Positions 1 through 11,900 of a DNA stretch of 64,000 nucleotides are shown piece by piece (positions within the stretch are counted from its first letter, which is position 1; every line of letters begins with the position of its first letter). Source of the DNA: Zingiber officinale (taxonomy: Eukaryota > Streptophyta > Magnoliopsida > Zingiberales > Zingiberaceae). The notes under the pieces were generated by a model. It worked only from the letters and a program-made list of their open reading frames with translations. It was not told the origin of the DNA and searched no databases. The translations under genes were made by a program, and so were the position numbers. Location: the NCBI RefSeq assembly GCF_018446385.1, contig NC_055996.1, positions 14,991,317-15,055,316 on the forward strand. Direction: 5' to 3'.

Positions 1-995
1 CGGCCCTAGCTTGGTTCCCAAGCTAGCTTGGCCGGCCCCCTTTGGGTGGATATAGAAGGTGGGTATAGGTGAATATAGTACTCTATAAATAAGAGGTTAC
101 GATAGGGACCGAGAGGAGAAATTGGTTTTGGTCTCCCGATAAAATTAAGCATCCCGTGTTCGCCCCGAACACACAACTTAATTTTATCAATAATAGTTCA
201 TTCCACTAGAGAACTATTATTGAACTACCGCACCAATCCCAAATTACATTTTTGGGCTCCTTCTTATTATGAGTGTGTTAGTCTCCCTGTGTTTAAGATA
301 TCGAATGTCCACTAATTAAGTGAGTTACTTACAACTCATTTAATTAATATCTTAGTCCAAGAGTAGTACCACTCAACCTTATCGTCATGTCGGACTAAGT
401 CCACCTGCAGAGTTTAACATGACAATCCTTATGAGCTCCTCTTGGGGACATTATCAACCTAGTATCTCTAGGACATAGTTTCCTTCTATAATCAACAACA
501 CACACTATAAGTGATATCATTTCCCAACTTATCGGGTTTATTGATTTATCGAACTAAATCTCACCCTTTGATAAATTAAAGAAATAAATATCAAATATAT
601 GTGCTTGTTATTATATTAGGATTAAGAGCACACACTTCCATAATAACTGAGGTATTTGTTCCTTTATAAAGTCAGTATAAAAGAAACAACCTCAAATGGT
701 CCTACTCAATACACTCTAAGTGTACTAGTGTAATTATATAGTCAAGATAAACTAATTCCTAATTACACTACGACCTTCCAATGGTTTGTTCCTTTCTATT
801 TTGGTCGTGAGCTACTGTTTATAATTTATAAGGTATTGATAACATCATCTTCTATATGTGACACCACATACTATGTTATCTACAATATAAATTAATTGAA
901 CAACTACAAACCAATGTAGATAATTTGACCAAATGTGATTATTTATTCAAATCAAATGTTTACAAAAGCTTAGGCTTTCAGTATACACTCCAACA
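1..995. repeat. Partial LTR of a copia-like retrotransposon
   Basis: The block ends at 995 in a CCAACA terminus, so on the minus strand it begins TGTTGGAGTG, a typical LTR edge. The other edge lies outside the window. An inverted repeat around GGCCGGCC sits at 1-40, and a TATAAATA word occurs near 86 on the plus strand. No PBS, PPT or coding sequence adjoins it, so it may be a solo LTR or the end of an element that lies to the left. Orientation is uncertain: the TG...CA edge favours minus, the TATA-like word favours plus. Confidence 0.55.
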
Positions 996-1650
996 TCACA
1001 TGCTTTGATGATGTGAACAAATGCAAGGGGAGAGACTCTCTTTCACGCATGGGTGCACAGGGGGTGCAAATCCAGGGCCCGGATTGCACTAAACCAAGTT
1101 GACTCGTGTGCTAGCATGACCTGCGCGCATCGAATGCCAGATCAGCCTGGGTAAAATTTGCCCAAGTGGAACAACCAATATTTTACCACGTAAACCTTTT
1201 TGCTACTTGTGTAATGGATGCATTAAAGAAAGATTAATGTAGCCAGGTGAAACATTGGCGTTTCACAGCTAACAAATAACGATCATTAACGCTGCTCATT
1301 GGCCTGAGCTCTGATATGAAGAGGTTGCGACCACAGGTAAAATGTTACACACGTGAATAGCTGAAGCTCTCCACCTACATTCTCCTCCTCCTCTGTCGTG
1401 CATCTCTTGCTCGGCGGAGTGCATGTGATAGCAGTCGGGTACCTCTCAGTTTGTTGTGACCATCAGTGCTTGGTAGGAATCATGATTCATCGTTGTATCG
1501 TGGGAGACAGACGACCTGAGAAAGCCTTAAAGCACAGTCGGAGGTGGGCCGAATCTGTTTCAAGGAAACTACTTTCATCGCAGGCCTCGGTTCGCTAAGT
1601 GTACTCATGCGAATAATTTTTTTGCTTCACCCACCCGGTGGTTTCGTTCA
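996..1650. other. Intergenic, no gene recognised
   Basis: Mixed-composition sequence between the LTR edge and a tandem array. The open frames here are short and match no family I recognise. I see no promoter or RNA gene. Confidence 0.4.
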
Positions 1651-1654
1651 TCCG

Positions 1655-2075
1655 ACAAAAACTCACTCGGCTTGTCTGCTTCGCCTGACCGACCACTCGC
1701 TCGGCTTGTCTGCTTTGCCCGACAGGCCACTCGCTCGGCCTATCTGCTTGGCCCTACCGGGTACTCCCTTGGCATGTTTGCTTGCCCGACCGACTACTTA
1801 CTCGGCTTATTTGCTTCGCTCGACTGGCCACTCGCTCGGCTTATCTGCTTCACCCGATCGGCCACTCGCTCGGCCTGTTTGCTTAGCTCGACCGACCACT
1901 CACTCGGCTTGTTTGCTTCGCCCAACCGGCCACTCGCTGAGCCTATCTGCTTCGCCCGACATGCCACTCGCTCGACCTATCTGCTTCACCTGACAGACCA
2001 CTTGCTCGGCATGTTTGCCTCGCCCGACAGGCCACTCGCTCGGCCTGTCTGCTTCGCCCGACCGACCTCTTGCTT
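1655..2075 (+). repeat. 34-bp GC-rich tandem repeat, about 12 copies
   Basis: A unit beginning CCACTCGCTCGGC and containing TCTGCTTCGCCCGACCGG recurs every 34 bp (for example, starts at 1693 and 1727). Copies differ by point changes. Because 34 is not a multiple of 3, successive copies rotate through the reading frames, which creates two overlapping open frames at about 1544-2139 that look like Leu/Pro/Ala-rich proteins. These are by-products of the repeat and not genes. Confidence 0.85.
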
Positions 2076-2109
2076 GGACTTTACTGCTCAGACTCGGAGC
2101 TCAGTCTGC

Positions 2110-4079
2110 ACTCAACAATTAGCAAAAACCAGCCTTTGATGGTAGTATGAGATTATCAGCTCAGGTCATTTCGACAGTTAAGTTGGATTTAATTTTAGTA
2201 TAATTTAAATTCAGCTAATACCCTATAAATTTTCGACAATAAATTAGTTTATCTAACCCTAAGATCGAGTTCCAATTTCGATGAATTAATAAATATTTTT
2301 TTTAATTAACTATTGACTTAAGAATACTGAATTAATGGGCTAACTATTATGAACATTTTATACTATAAAGGTCGATGGACAATATTTATAAACCGAATAG
2401 ATCATCCTAAACATTAATTGGCCTCAGTTAGATATCTATTGGAAAAACTAGGAAGTCACTTTTTTGCCTAACAAATAGCATAAATGTGCAAGTTGTTGGG
2501 CGAAAACAGTGTGTGCCTAGGTTTAGATTTTGCGTTACCAAATCATGTTGTTCAATGACCTAAAGCAAGAGCAATTTTCAATGATGGGATTAAAATTTGA
2601 ATATCAAACAAGATAAATGTTTTGAAAAGCGACGTCAGTATTATAAAATTTGAAAATGTTTTGCGTAATAGTGATCAGTACTTGCATAAATTATATTTTA
2701 AAATTATTTATTAAGCAAATAAAGGAGAAGGATCATTTTCAGGATTATAAAAATGAATGATGAGAAATGAGGATAATAATTTTAATTTATATGGGAATCT
2801 TACTCAAACATGGGGCTGTCTTATATCGGTCTCTTCGAGTACTCATCACTATTACTTAATTGAATTTATAGTATTTTACTAAAGAACTTCCTCGACTTTA
2901 TAGTTTAATTCGGGCCCCACTTATTTCGATCTGACGAACGGCGGGCCATAGGGCAATAAGTCATATTTACACATTTGTCCACGCAATGATTAAAGAGTCA
3001 TTATCCAAATCAACACTCCTTTATTTCAAAATGCTCAGATCAAGTCACTCAATTCAAATGGAACTTCCGATTAAATTCGGAACGAATTATTTTTTTTAAA
3101 CCCAATTCAAATTCGATCGGAATTCAAATTCAACTTAAAACCTCTTAATTCGAATCTGACTAACTCAACAAATCCGAACCGACCAGATATTTTAAAAATC
3201 TAATTTAAAATAACTTTATTTTTATTATTTTTCTTATAATTCATCATTTTTATTTATTTCAAAAAAATTCATTACACTTTATATTTTCACTTTTATTTAT
3301 TTAAAAAAAAATTCATTAAACTCTATATTTGAATCAAAAAAATTCATTAAACTCTATATTTGAATCAACCTATATTTCTATATTTGAATCAACCTGAATC
3401 TAACCTGACTCAACTTAAAAAATTTTAACCTAAAAATATTTTAATCCGACTCAATCTAAAATTTTTTAACCTAAAAATATTTCAATCCGACTAACCTGAA
3501 AATTTTAAACCTGAAATTACCCAATCTGAACCCAACCCAAATTTAATTTTTTTTCAAATCGACTTAAATTAGGTCTTTCAGTCGGATTCATTTTTAACCC
3601 CCATAAACCAGTCCTTCCTCCTTACTAAAATACCCTTTATTAAATCAGCAAAATACCCTTAATCAAATTATCGTCAAAACGTAGCGCAAAAAACGTGGAA
3701 AATTTTTAAGAACCATAAGATTCCATTCTTGATTTAAGATCTTGAAATATCAACTAAATTATGTTTAATAGATGAGTCAGCTATTACTTAATCGAATGAG
3801 TCAACTTTCCAAAAAGATGGATGTGGTCTTAAATTCCATGGTTAACCGTCAATGTAGAAAACTATAGTAATAATAAGTTCAGAGAAGAGGAACTTAACAT
3901 AACTAATAGATCAAAGTTACTACAATGAAAGGCAAAGTAGCCACTCAGTTATCAGTCAGCACAAATGATCTTTTCAGTAAGTAATCACTAGTAATTAGCA
4001 CTAGGGAACGTAGAACAGCAAACATCTTTCAAGTAATGATTCTATCGCGAAACAAGAAAGCCAATAGTGGTACATCACA
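2110..4079. other. AT-rich intergenic sequence with simple repeats
   Basis: No gene was recognised. Between about 3230 and 3540 there are degenerate short tandem units (ATTCATTAAACTCTATATTTG repeated about every 30 bp, and AACCTGAAAATTTTAAACC-like units). This is probably decayed transposon or minisatellite sequence. It is also the 3' flank of the minus-strand STN1 gene. Confidence 0.5.
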
Positions 4080-4547
4080 TCAAGTAATTGCTGGAGTTGG
4101 CAGATCATAACAGCATTTCGCCAACCTGATGCAGTCCAGCCAGTGCAGCACCTCCATGTTGGGATCTTGTTCGACTAGAACATCTCTCACGGTCAACTGC
4201 AGTGACCCTCTGTACAAGGTGATCTTCCCTCTCACTCGAACCAGTTTCCCTAACTCAACTGTTGCGGCCTCCCTAAGAGCTATCTCGGCCGCCACACCGA
4301 GGTCGGGCGCGTGGTCAGGCTGGTGGTTGAGCCAAAGAATGCAACAAATGCAGCCACTGCCATCATCCACCAGGAATGTGAGATACTTGTCTTTGCGCTC
4401 CAGACTCACCACCACACCAACAGTTTCAGCTCGCGAAACAAGTTTACCTTTCCTGGTGAAGGAAGGAGAGTGCGAGGAGTTGTGAATTGTAAGTGAGAGG
4501 AAATCGACGGCCAAAAGTTTGACATGTACGAATTGAAGAGTGTTCAT
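4080..4547 (-). CDS. STN1: CST complex subunit STN1
   Basis: Single-exon gene for a 155-aa protein. STN1 is the OB-fold subunit of the CTC1-STN1-TEN1 (CST) complex, which binds single-stranded telomeric DNA in the nucleus, protects chromosome ends and helps polymerase alpha fill in the lagging strand. The sequence shows the plant STN1 pattern: an N-terminal HVKLLAVDFLSL (8-19), the OB-fold core VGVVVSLERKDKYLTFLVDDGSGCI (43-67), a LVRVRGKITLYRGSLQL strand pair (102-118) and a C-terminal EVLHWLDCIRLAKCCY (132-147). The length is close to the roughly 160 aa usual for plant STN1, which lacks the winged-helix tail of animal STN1. The ATG at 4547 puts HVKLL at the expected distance from the N-terminus. 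The open frame is intact. Any 5' UTR intron upstream (above 4548 on this strand) could not be fixed. Confidence 0.88.
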   Translation of the reverse strand: MNTLQFVHVKLLAVDFLSLTIHNSSHSPSFTRKGKLVSRAETVGVVVSLERKDKYLTFLVDDGSGCICCILWLNHQPDHAPDLGVAAEIALREAATVELGKLVRVRGKITLYRGSLQLTVRDVLVEQDPNMEVLHWLDCIRLAKCCYDLPTPAIT

Positions 4548-7500
4548 CTGGACTTCTGATCAGCTTACAAGGATGGAGATCATGGCGAGGAACAACAGCA
4601 AAAGATTAGCAATGACTAAGTGGCAACAATAAGGACAAATTAAGAAAAAAGAGATCCAAATATTAGGATATTGAAAATGTTGCATACAGCAAGGAACTTA
4701 TTCAAATCACATCCTGATGCAATTTCCCTCAAAACAGCAAGGTCCAGTTGATAATTGAGAAATGTGTGGAGTTTCTTCGATAATTGAGAAATCAAATTTC
4801 AATCTAATTCACCATGCAAGAGGTAACAAAATTGATAATAGTGGTCTTACTTGGTAATCGAATTAGTAGCATTGGACCAGAGGAAAATGACAGCAAGAGA
4901 CAAGATAAGCAAGTGACATACCAAAGTAAGCAAATGGTAATCACTCGAACAGGATTCAGATTGCTGTGGCTCAACCAAGATCAGCAGCTGAAGCTTTCTT
5001 GTCTTTCCATAGAAAAATATCAGCAGCTGCAAATGATTCGCCAATGTAGAGTCTATGATCAGTCAAATCAACAAAGCACTTCTGGATAGGAAGATCATTC
5101 AAATATGTAGAGTTCATGAATAGATGAATCCCAAAAATGTTCCATATCTCAAATGGAGATCGATCTCGTCATCAATAAATAAACAAAAACAGATTCATCC
5201 ACATATATGTATATGTGTTCAATCGATGCAAAATCCAACGAAAACCATGCATGTCAGAGATCAGGCTATTAGATCTTAAAGATCACAATAGATAAGACCA
5301 CACTCGATTTTGATCTAAAGAGATCCAACTATAGGATGAATTCCAAACCAGCAAAAAAAAAGAAAAGGAGAGGAAAATAGAAGACACAAAGAATAAGAAA
5401 AAAAAATTCAAAGATTGCATGCTTTCCGCTGCCCAAGATCTGGTATACGGACTTCTCCCTACCGAAGAGGCAGAAGACCTTGGACTTGGTAGCCTCCGCC
5501 GTCACCACCACCTTGGATTTCTAATTTCGGACGATGAGAAATCGTCATACAAGTTGTGCCCTCACAACCGCTGGCAGCGCCATCCTTCGTTGTCCGCTCC
5601 TTCCTCACCCTAGAGGACTGTTCGCCATCCGCTCCTTCCTCGCCCTAGACGCTCCTTCCCTCGGAATCGTCAAAAAGGGGTTAAATAAAACAAACAAGGT
5701 TAAATATACAAAGCTTAACCCCGGAATCATTTATTACCTAAACCAAATAGGGTTAAATAAAATAACCTTGATTTGATAACCAAAGTTATCGACTTTTACC
5801 CCCAACTAAATACACCTTTGGATGTATCTGGTTCAAGTTATCATTCATAACCAAAGTTATGTGATTACCAAGTAATCACAAAACTAAGATTATGGAGAAT
5901 AAAATATAACCTATATCGTTTGGTTCAATAATAGATAATGCAACAAAAACTTGTTTGTTTGGAGATTTTAGTGTATAACCTAGTTTAACATTTACTATAT
6001 TACCCCTGGTTGAATAGACATTCTTACAACTAAATCAATTTGATATTTTATTATTTTTAAAAAAATTAAATTACATTAAATTAATAATATTAACATTAAT
6101 ATTATTATTATTAATAGTTTGATGATATATTTAACAAATAAATATAATTGTTAATATAACCGTTAAAAAGGTTGATGATATATTAATATTGATTTAATCT
6201 CACGGATTTTTTAAGGATAAATTTTGTTTATTATATTTATGTAATTGTGAATACAAAATAAGGATGGATTTAAAATTGGAAAAATGTTTATCATTTCCAG
6301 TGCCAGTGTTGACACTTGACACTGCCTACTCGGTCTTCCAAGTGCCAGCAATTCCTGAAGCATGAAGAAGCATTAAAAATAAGAGTTTGACACGTCTTAA
6401 TGAGAAGAATTTGGCTACCTCATAAGACATTATCAACATCCATTCGCAGTACCAGTTCAGTAGCATCCTAACCGAATGCATTAACAGTACCAGTTCGGTA
6501 GCATCCAACCATACAAAGTCATTTTTTAACTAAGCCAACCATCAATTTTGATAAACATAAAATAAAATATCATCGTTCAATCCAAAATGACATTCATCCA
6601 ACTCTTCAATTGATTCAATAAAATAAAACCTTTTTGCTGTCCCGCACAACTCTTCAATCGATTTTTTCCTTTTTTTTTTTTTTTTACTTTTCCAAAAGAT
6701 TAACTATTTTATCTTAAAATTAAAACCTCAAAACCAAAACCAATATACAGAAAACAAAACCTGAAGTGCTCGTATTCCTCAAAAAAGGACAAGCGATCCG
6801 ATTGATTAAATAGTAAGAACAAGATCTCTAGTTTATTTGACCCTAAAAACACCGTTGGTAAAACAATCGCGTAATAGGAAGCTGCCTCATCCTCCACTTA
6901 AATCCAATAAAACTTACAAGAACCATCAAGAACAACTAAATAGCAAGAACTAAACAAAAACTCAATAGAACCTAACTAAATCAAAGTTATTTCAGAGTAT
7001 AAAGCAAACTAACAAGAACCAGCCAGAAAAAAAATCTCAAAATCTTGCTGCTAATCAAATAAAAACCTGTGAAGAATGTCGCTAGGGTTCTTCCCGATCG
7101 CAAGTCGGGAAAGCCGTGCCTTCGTTAGTGGGATGCATTCGCGAGTGGAACGCTGCTAGGGTTCTTAGCCGGAGTGGGGAAACCTTCGAACGCTGGAGTA
7201 GGTTTCGCGGGACGAGGTGCCTCCGCTAGGGTTTCGTCGCGATCGTGACTTCGTGAGTCACGGAATTTGGGAATAAGTATGCTCTAGGGCCTGATGTCAT
7301 TTAATAGATTGTTAAGGATATTTTTGTCCCAAATAGTAAATATCGAGGATGATTTTAAAAGAAAAATTGTTAATCTAATTATCATGAAAAATTTTAAGGG
7401 GTGTTTAGTTTAGTAACTAGAGAATGAGATGATAATAAAAAATAATATTTAGATTATGGATTTGAGATTGATAATTTGAAAATAATTTTTAAATTTATTA

Positions 7501-8370
7501 AAATTAATAAAATTTATATAATTAGATGAATTTTATTTTTATTTTTATTTTTATTTTATTTTACTATCAAATTTATATTTATAATCATTCTCATATAATC
7601 TGAAAGCGATGGATTGACTTAGAAAGTAAGGGCGATGATAAGGAAGTGGTTGGTTAGTTTGGCAGAAGCGGTTGTTTAGTGTTCGATACGCGCAATAAAT
7701 GACCCCGAAAACGACATTTGCGACGCTAATAAACGTAATTAATTAATCACTCACGGGACGGCGGCCGGTGTTTGCCGCCTTATTGATTCCACCGGCAAAC
7801 TCAGTCAATGTTAAATTCTAATTAGAAAAATAGATAAACAAATTAAAATATAAAATAAGAAGACAAACATTAAAAAATGATGCAAAGATATGATTTAATA
7901 ATATTAAATTAGTCCGTTGAAAAAAATGATAATAAAATTGAAAATAAGACGATATTTTTTTTTTTCAATGTAATAAAAAATGTCACTTTTTAGTCTGCAT
8001 CGCTGCGCTAAAAACCGTTTCTCGCTTGAAACAGGCCGCTGTACCCTGGTTCTTACGCTAATTGACGGGGGCCCCACCGCGAGGGCCTTTCTTCCTCCCC
8101 CCACCCCCATCGGTAGCATCGCGTGCCTGAAGCCTGACGTCGACGTAAAACTGATTAGATTTTGTGAATTTACTTAAACGCCCTTCTAGTCATGCTCTCG
8201 GACTTAAGAGCGGGGGTACTATTTGGTCATTTGAGGTGGGATGGAGATGAACGGATCTTTGCTGGACCCTCTGCCTCATCTTAATCGTCGCCGAGCTCCC
8301 CGAAGACGACCATTTCCCCCGATCCTTCACACACGTTTGAAATCGTGAAGAGATCTCTTGTCTCGATTTG
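4548..8370. other. Intergenic region between STN1 and LCB1
   Basis: Mostly AT-rich with no convincing coding exon. Two GC-richer islands stand out. The one at about 5410-5670 has a repeated CCGCTCCTTCCT phrase. The one at about 7060-7265 contains several CTAGGGTT or AGGGTTTCG words (telobox-like) and could be a promoter or 5' UTR for a minus-strand transcript, possibly STN1, but no splice link could be proved. A T-run at 6663-6686 and MITE-like AT-rich sequence at about 5680-6000 and 7390-7600 lack clean termini. Confidence 0.4.
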
Positions 8371-8379
8371 GTCTCGAGC

Positions 8380-8387
8380 TATTTAAA
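8380..8387 (+). promoter_or_regulatory. Candidate TATA box of LCB1
   Basis: TATTTAAA lies in a locally GC-rich stretch about 540 bp before the LCB1 ATG. A start site about 30 bp downstream would give a 5' UTR exon ending at 8456 (GCAG followed by GTGCGT) and an intron to about 8862 (TTTCAG), with the rest of the UTR from 8863. A telobox-like TTAGGGTTA is at 8438-8445. The UTR intron contains a (TTC)n run at about 8742-8765. All of this is inferred from sequence motifs. Confidence 0.4.
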
Positions 8388-8922
8388 GCCGGGCATTGGA
8401 GATTTGAGCTCAGACGTCGACCTCTCTGCATTTGGATTAGGGTTAGAACACCGCAGGTGCGTCAAAGTAATCTCCTTTATTTTTCTTGTTTTTGTGGTTT
8501 TGGATCCATGCATCCTGCAAAGGTATCTGTTGGCATTTTTCTCGGTTTTCGGGGTATCCATTTATTTTGGATGTAGCAGCAAGTAGATCGAAAAAAATCA
8601 TAGCTTGAAGAGAAAAGGCGCTTCCTTTTTCGGGGTGTGTGGGTTGGATTTCAATTGGGTGATTTGATTTGCAAGTTGATTATTTTACAACCGTTGTCGT
8701 ATGAGAAGTGCCCTTCTTTTAGAAGAATTGAGCTCGAAGAATTTTTCTTCTTCTTCTTCTTCTTCTGTTTAACCAGATTCCTGTTTAACCAGATTCATAT
8801 AGGGCAGGAAGAAGATTTGTCGTGGGTTGCGTCTGATAAGCTTGAATCTCGCATCGTTTCAGGAGTTGTGTCCGTGAGTTTTCTGTAATACTCTGCCTTC
8901 TTTCAATTTCAAGGCGGAGGTT

Positions 8923-11900
8923 ATGGCCACGGCTGTAATGAACATGACCACGGCAGCGTTGGATTGGGTATCCATAGCTTTTGATGCTCCGCTTGCCCGA
9001 GCCGTTGTCTTTGGGGTTCACATAGATGGTATAATCTGTTCGATCTTGACTCTGAAATTGAAGCTTTATACTATTTTAATTGTAACATGTTTTTAATAAT
9101 CGGATACAAATTGACATTATGTTGGTTTTTTCTTGATTGAAGGGCACCTAGTTGTTGAGGTGCTACTTATAGCTGTCATACTCTTCCAACTAACCAGAAA
9201 AAGTTACAAGCCTCCTAAGAAACCACTAACTGAAAAGGTTCGTCTACTTTTTGGACTTGTTACTTTTTTTTAAAGCTTATACAACATTTTTCACTTTCAC
9301 CTTTCACTTTAGTCCACTGATTGTGTTATAAAAAATAAAATTCATCCGTTTCTCCTTCCACTTGATTTTCTGGTTCACTAATGTTCATATTTAGAGTCCG
9401 AATGAATATGCTTTTAATCACTGTGACTTTTGCAAATCTTATTTTTCTTCTGTAGGAAATAGATGATCTTTGTGAAGAATGGATTCCTGAACCCCTTCAT
9501 CCACCTATCACAGAGGAAATGAAACTTGAGCCTCCAACCTTAGAAAGGTAGGGAGAATCTTTGAATTATTTTATGATGTTCATGAAGTTGAATAAAACTG
9601 CTATGACATATTGATCTTTATTAGTTTGGAAATATGTGTGGTTAACAGTTGTATTGCTACTTCTTAAAGTCTCTATTCTACCATTTATTCCAAAATATTA
9701 AGCATTTAGGAAAGACTTGTCTGCATATTTATATTCTTGACATTCCCACTCATCAGTGGGCATACTCAACTAGATTGACATGGATTGGCTCAACTTGACA
9801 GAGGATATATTGCTTTAACAGTGTTAATATTTGAGCTTAAGGCATGCTTTAAGATGATGGCAAAAGTTTACAGGTTGGCGATCCTTGAATGATTGTCATT
9901 TGGCAATGCTATATTACTGTAACAGAACTCATATTGGGTAGCTGATAATACTTAAAGCTCACCAAATATCTTTTAAATAATTTAATTAGCTAGGCAGGGT
10001 TTCATAAAGAAAATTGAGTTCCATGAAGTTCATGGAGGTTAGACGAGGAGGGAATTTTTTTTTCCGTACTACCTATATACCATTTAATTTTTCTGTCGTT
10101 TACTTCAGATTCTAGTAAAGAATTGTTCTGTTATTACATCATAAACTTAGTCTCTTCAAGTTGGTTGTTTTAAAACTTTTCTAGTGTGTTATGAAGCAGT
10201 TTAGTTCAGCTAGGTTGTAAATTTTACATAACATTGATAGAGGGATCATGTGCTGGGCTGTTAATTCTCTCTCTCTCTCCTCTATTTGGTTTAACAACAG
10301 CATAGCATTTTTTTTTGCAAGTACAACCTAGTCGTATTCTATTTTTTTTTGGTGTGTGTGTCCTGAGTTTATGCATACAAAGTTGTTATTTTCTCTTTGC
10401 TGAGACAAAGATTTAAATGTTGTAACCTCATAGTATAGACACTCAACTTTTCCTCCTAAAGAAATGTTTTTGAAGCAGTGCTGCAGGGCCACATACGGTA
10501 ATTGATGGAAAGGAAGTTGTGAATTTTGCATCAGCAAATTATCTAGGACTTATAGGCGATGATAAAATAATTGTGAGAATCAACTCCTCATTTTCCTCCA
10601 TGTTTTTTGTTGTTACTCAGAAATATGTCATACCAAGTATATATTTCAGGATTCATGTGTTGCCTCACTGGAAAAATATGGTGTTGGTTCTTGTGGTCCT
10701 CGTGGTTTCTATGGAACAATTGGTCAGTCTTGTTCTTTTGTTCATAGTTTATATAGATGACTATTTTGCTCTTCTCTTGGCCTTACAAATTTCATTTTTC
10801 ACTTATCCTTTTGGAACAATATTACAAGAGGATGAATTCTGAACTAAGAAATTGGACTTTGTAGATGTCCACCTTGATTGTGAGACAAGAATTGCAAAAT
10901 TCATGGGTACCCCAGATTCAATCCTCTACTCTTATGGCATCTCAACCATTTTTAGTGTTATTCCAGCATTTTGCAAGAAAGGAGACATCATTGTTGCGTA
11001 AGTTATTTTCACATATGATTTTGTATATGTGGTAATAATACTGCCTGATATACACAACTGTCTGTTATTCAAAAGATTGCACTACTCACTCTTTTTGTCC
11101 CTTGATAGTTGGAGCAAATATTTGCTTTATATTTCATTGCCTCTGAGAAGTTATTAAATGAAAAAAAAAATATTCATTGAAGTTGTGTTCTGGAGTATTT
11201 ACACTACATGATATCTAGTATCAGTGATTGAAATTCTAAATCACTGGCTGAAATTTCCTCATTAATGACTTTAAATAGGTTCATGACTTTGATTCTTCAA
11301 TTCTTAGTCGTTGATGTTCTTTCCTAGCTTGATTTATATGAAGCACATTCACATTCTAGATGGCTTTTGGATTCCATGCAAGAGGCTGCATTCCAAGTTT
11401 CCAACTATCGCTAGATTCCATAGCTGAGAGCCTTGTGCTTATCATGAAGTGAATCAAGTAGTAGCTTTCATGAACCTAAAAAGTGCATCTATATAACGGA
11501 TCACACATAATGATTTCTTTGTATGAATTTTCTAGTTATCTAGTTGAGTATTTTGTTAGATCACATAAATGGGTCTACTAGACTACAATAAACTTCTTAT
11601 GCTTTACAGAGATGAGGGTGTTCATTGGGGAGTGCAAAATGGGCTTTATCTCTCGAGAAGTACCGTTGTGTACTTCAAGCATAATGATATGACATCACTA
11701 GAGAGTACTTTAGAGAAATTGACTCGTGGAAATAAGCAAGCAGAAAAGATTAGACGCTATATTGTTGTTGAAGCACTCTACCAGGTGTGTTACAATTTTT
11801 CACTAGCGACCTCATACTTTTACTGTTTCATCCAGTTAATACTAACTCAACTCCCTGCTGCAAACTGTGATCCTGATAATGCCCTGTCTTGTTCCAGTAG

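Noticed and set aside
1544-2139. Two overlapping Leu/Pro/Ala-rich frames
   Set aside because: They are translations of the 34-bp tandem repeat in rotating frames, with no start context or family match.
7904-8177. Frames on both strands upstream of LCB1
   Set aside because: Short, mutually overlapping and without domains; probably part of the promoter region.
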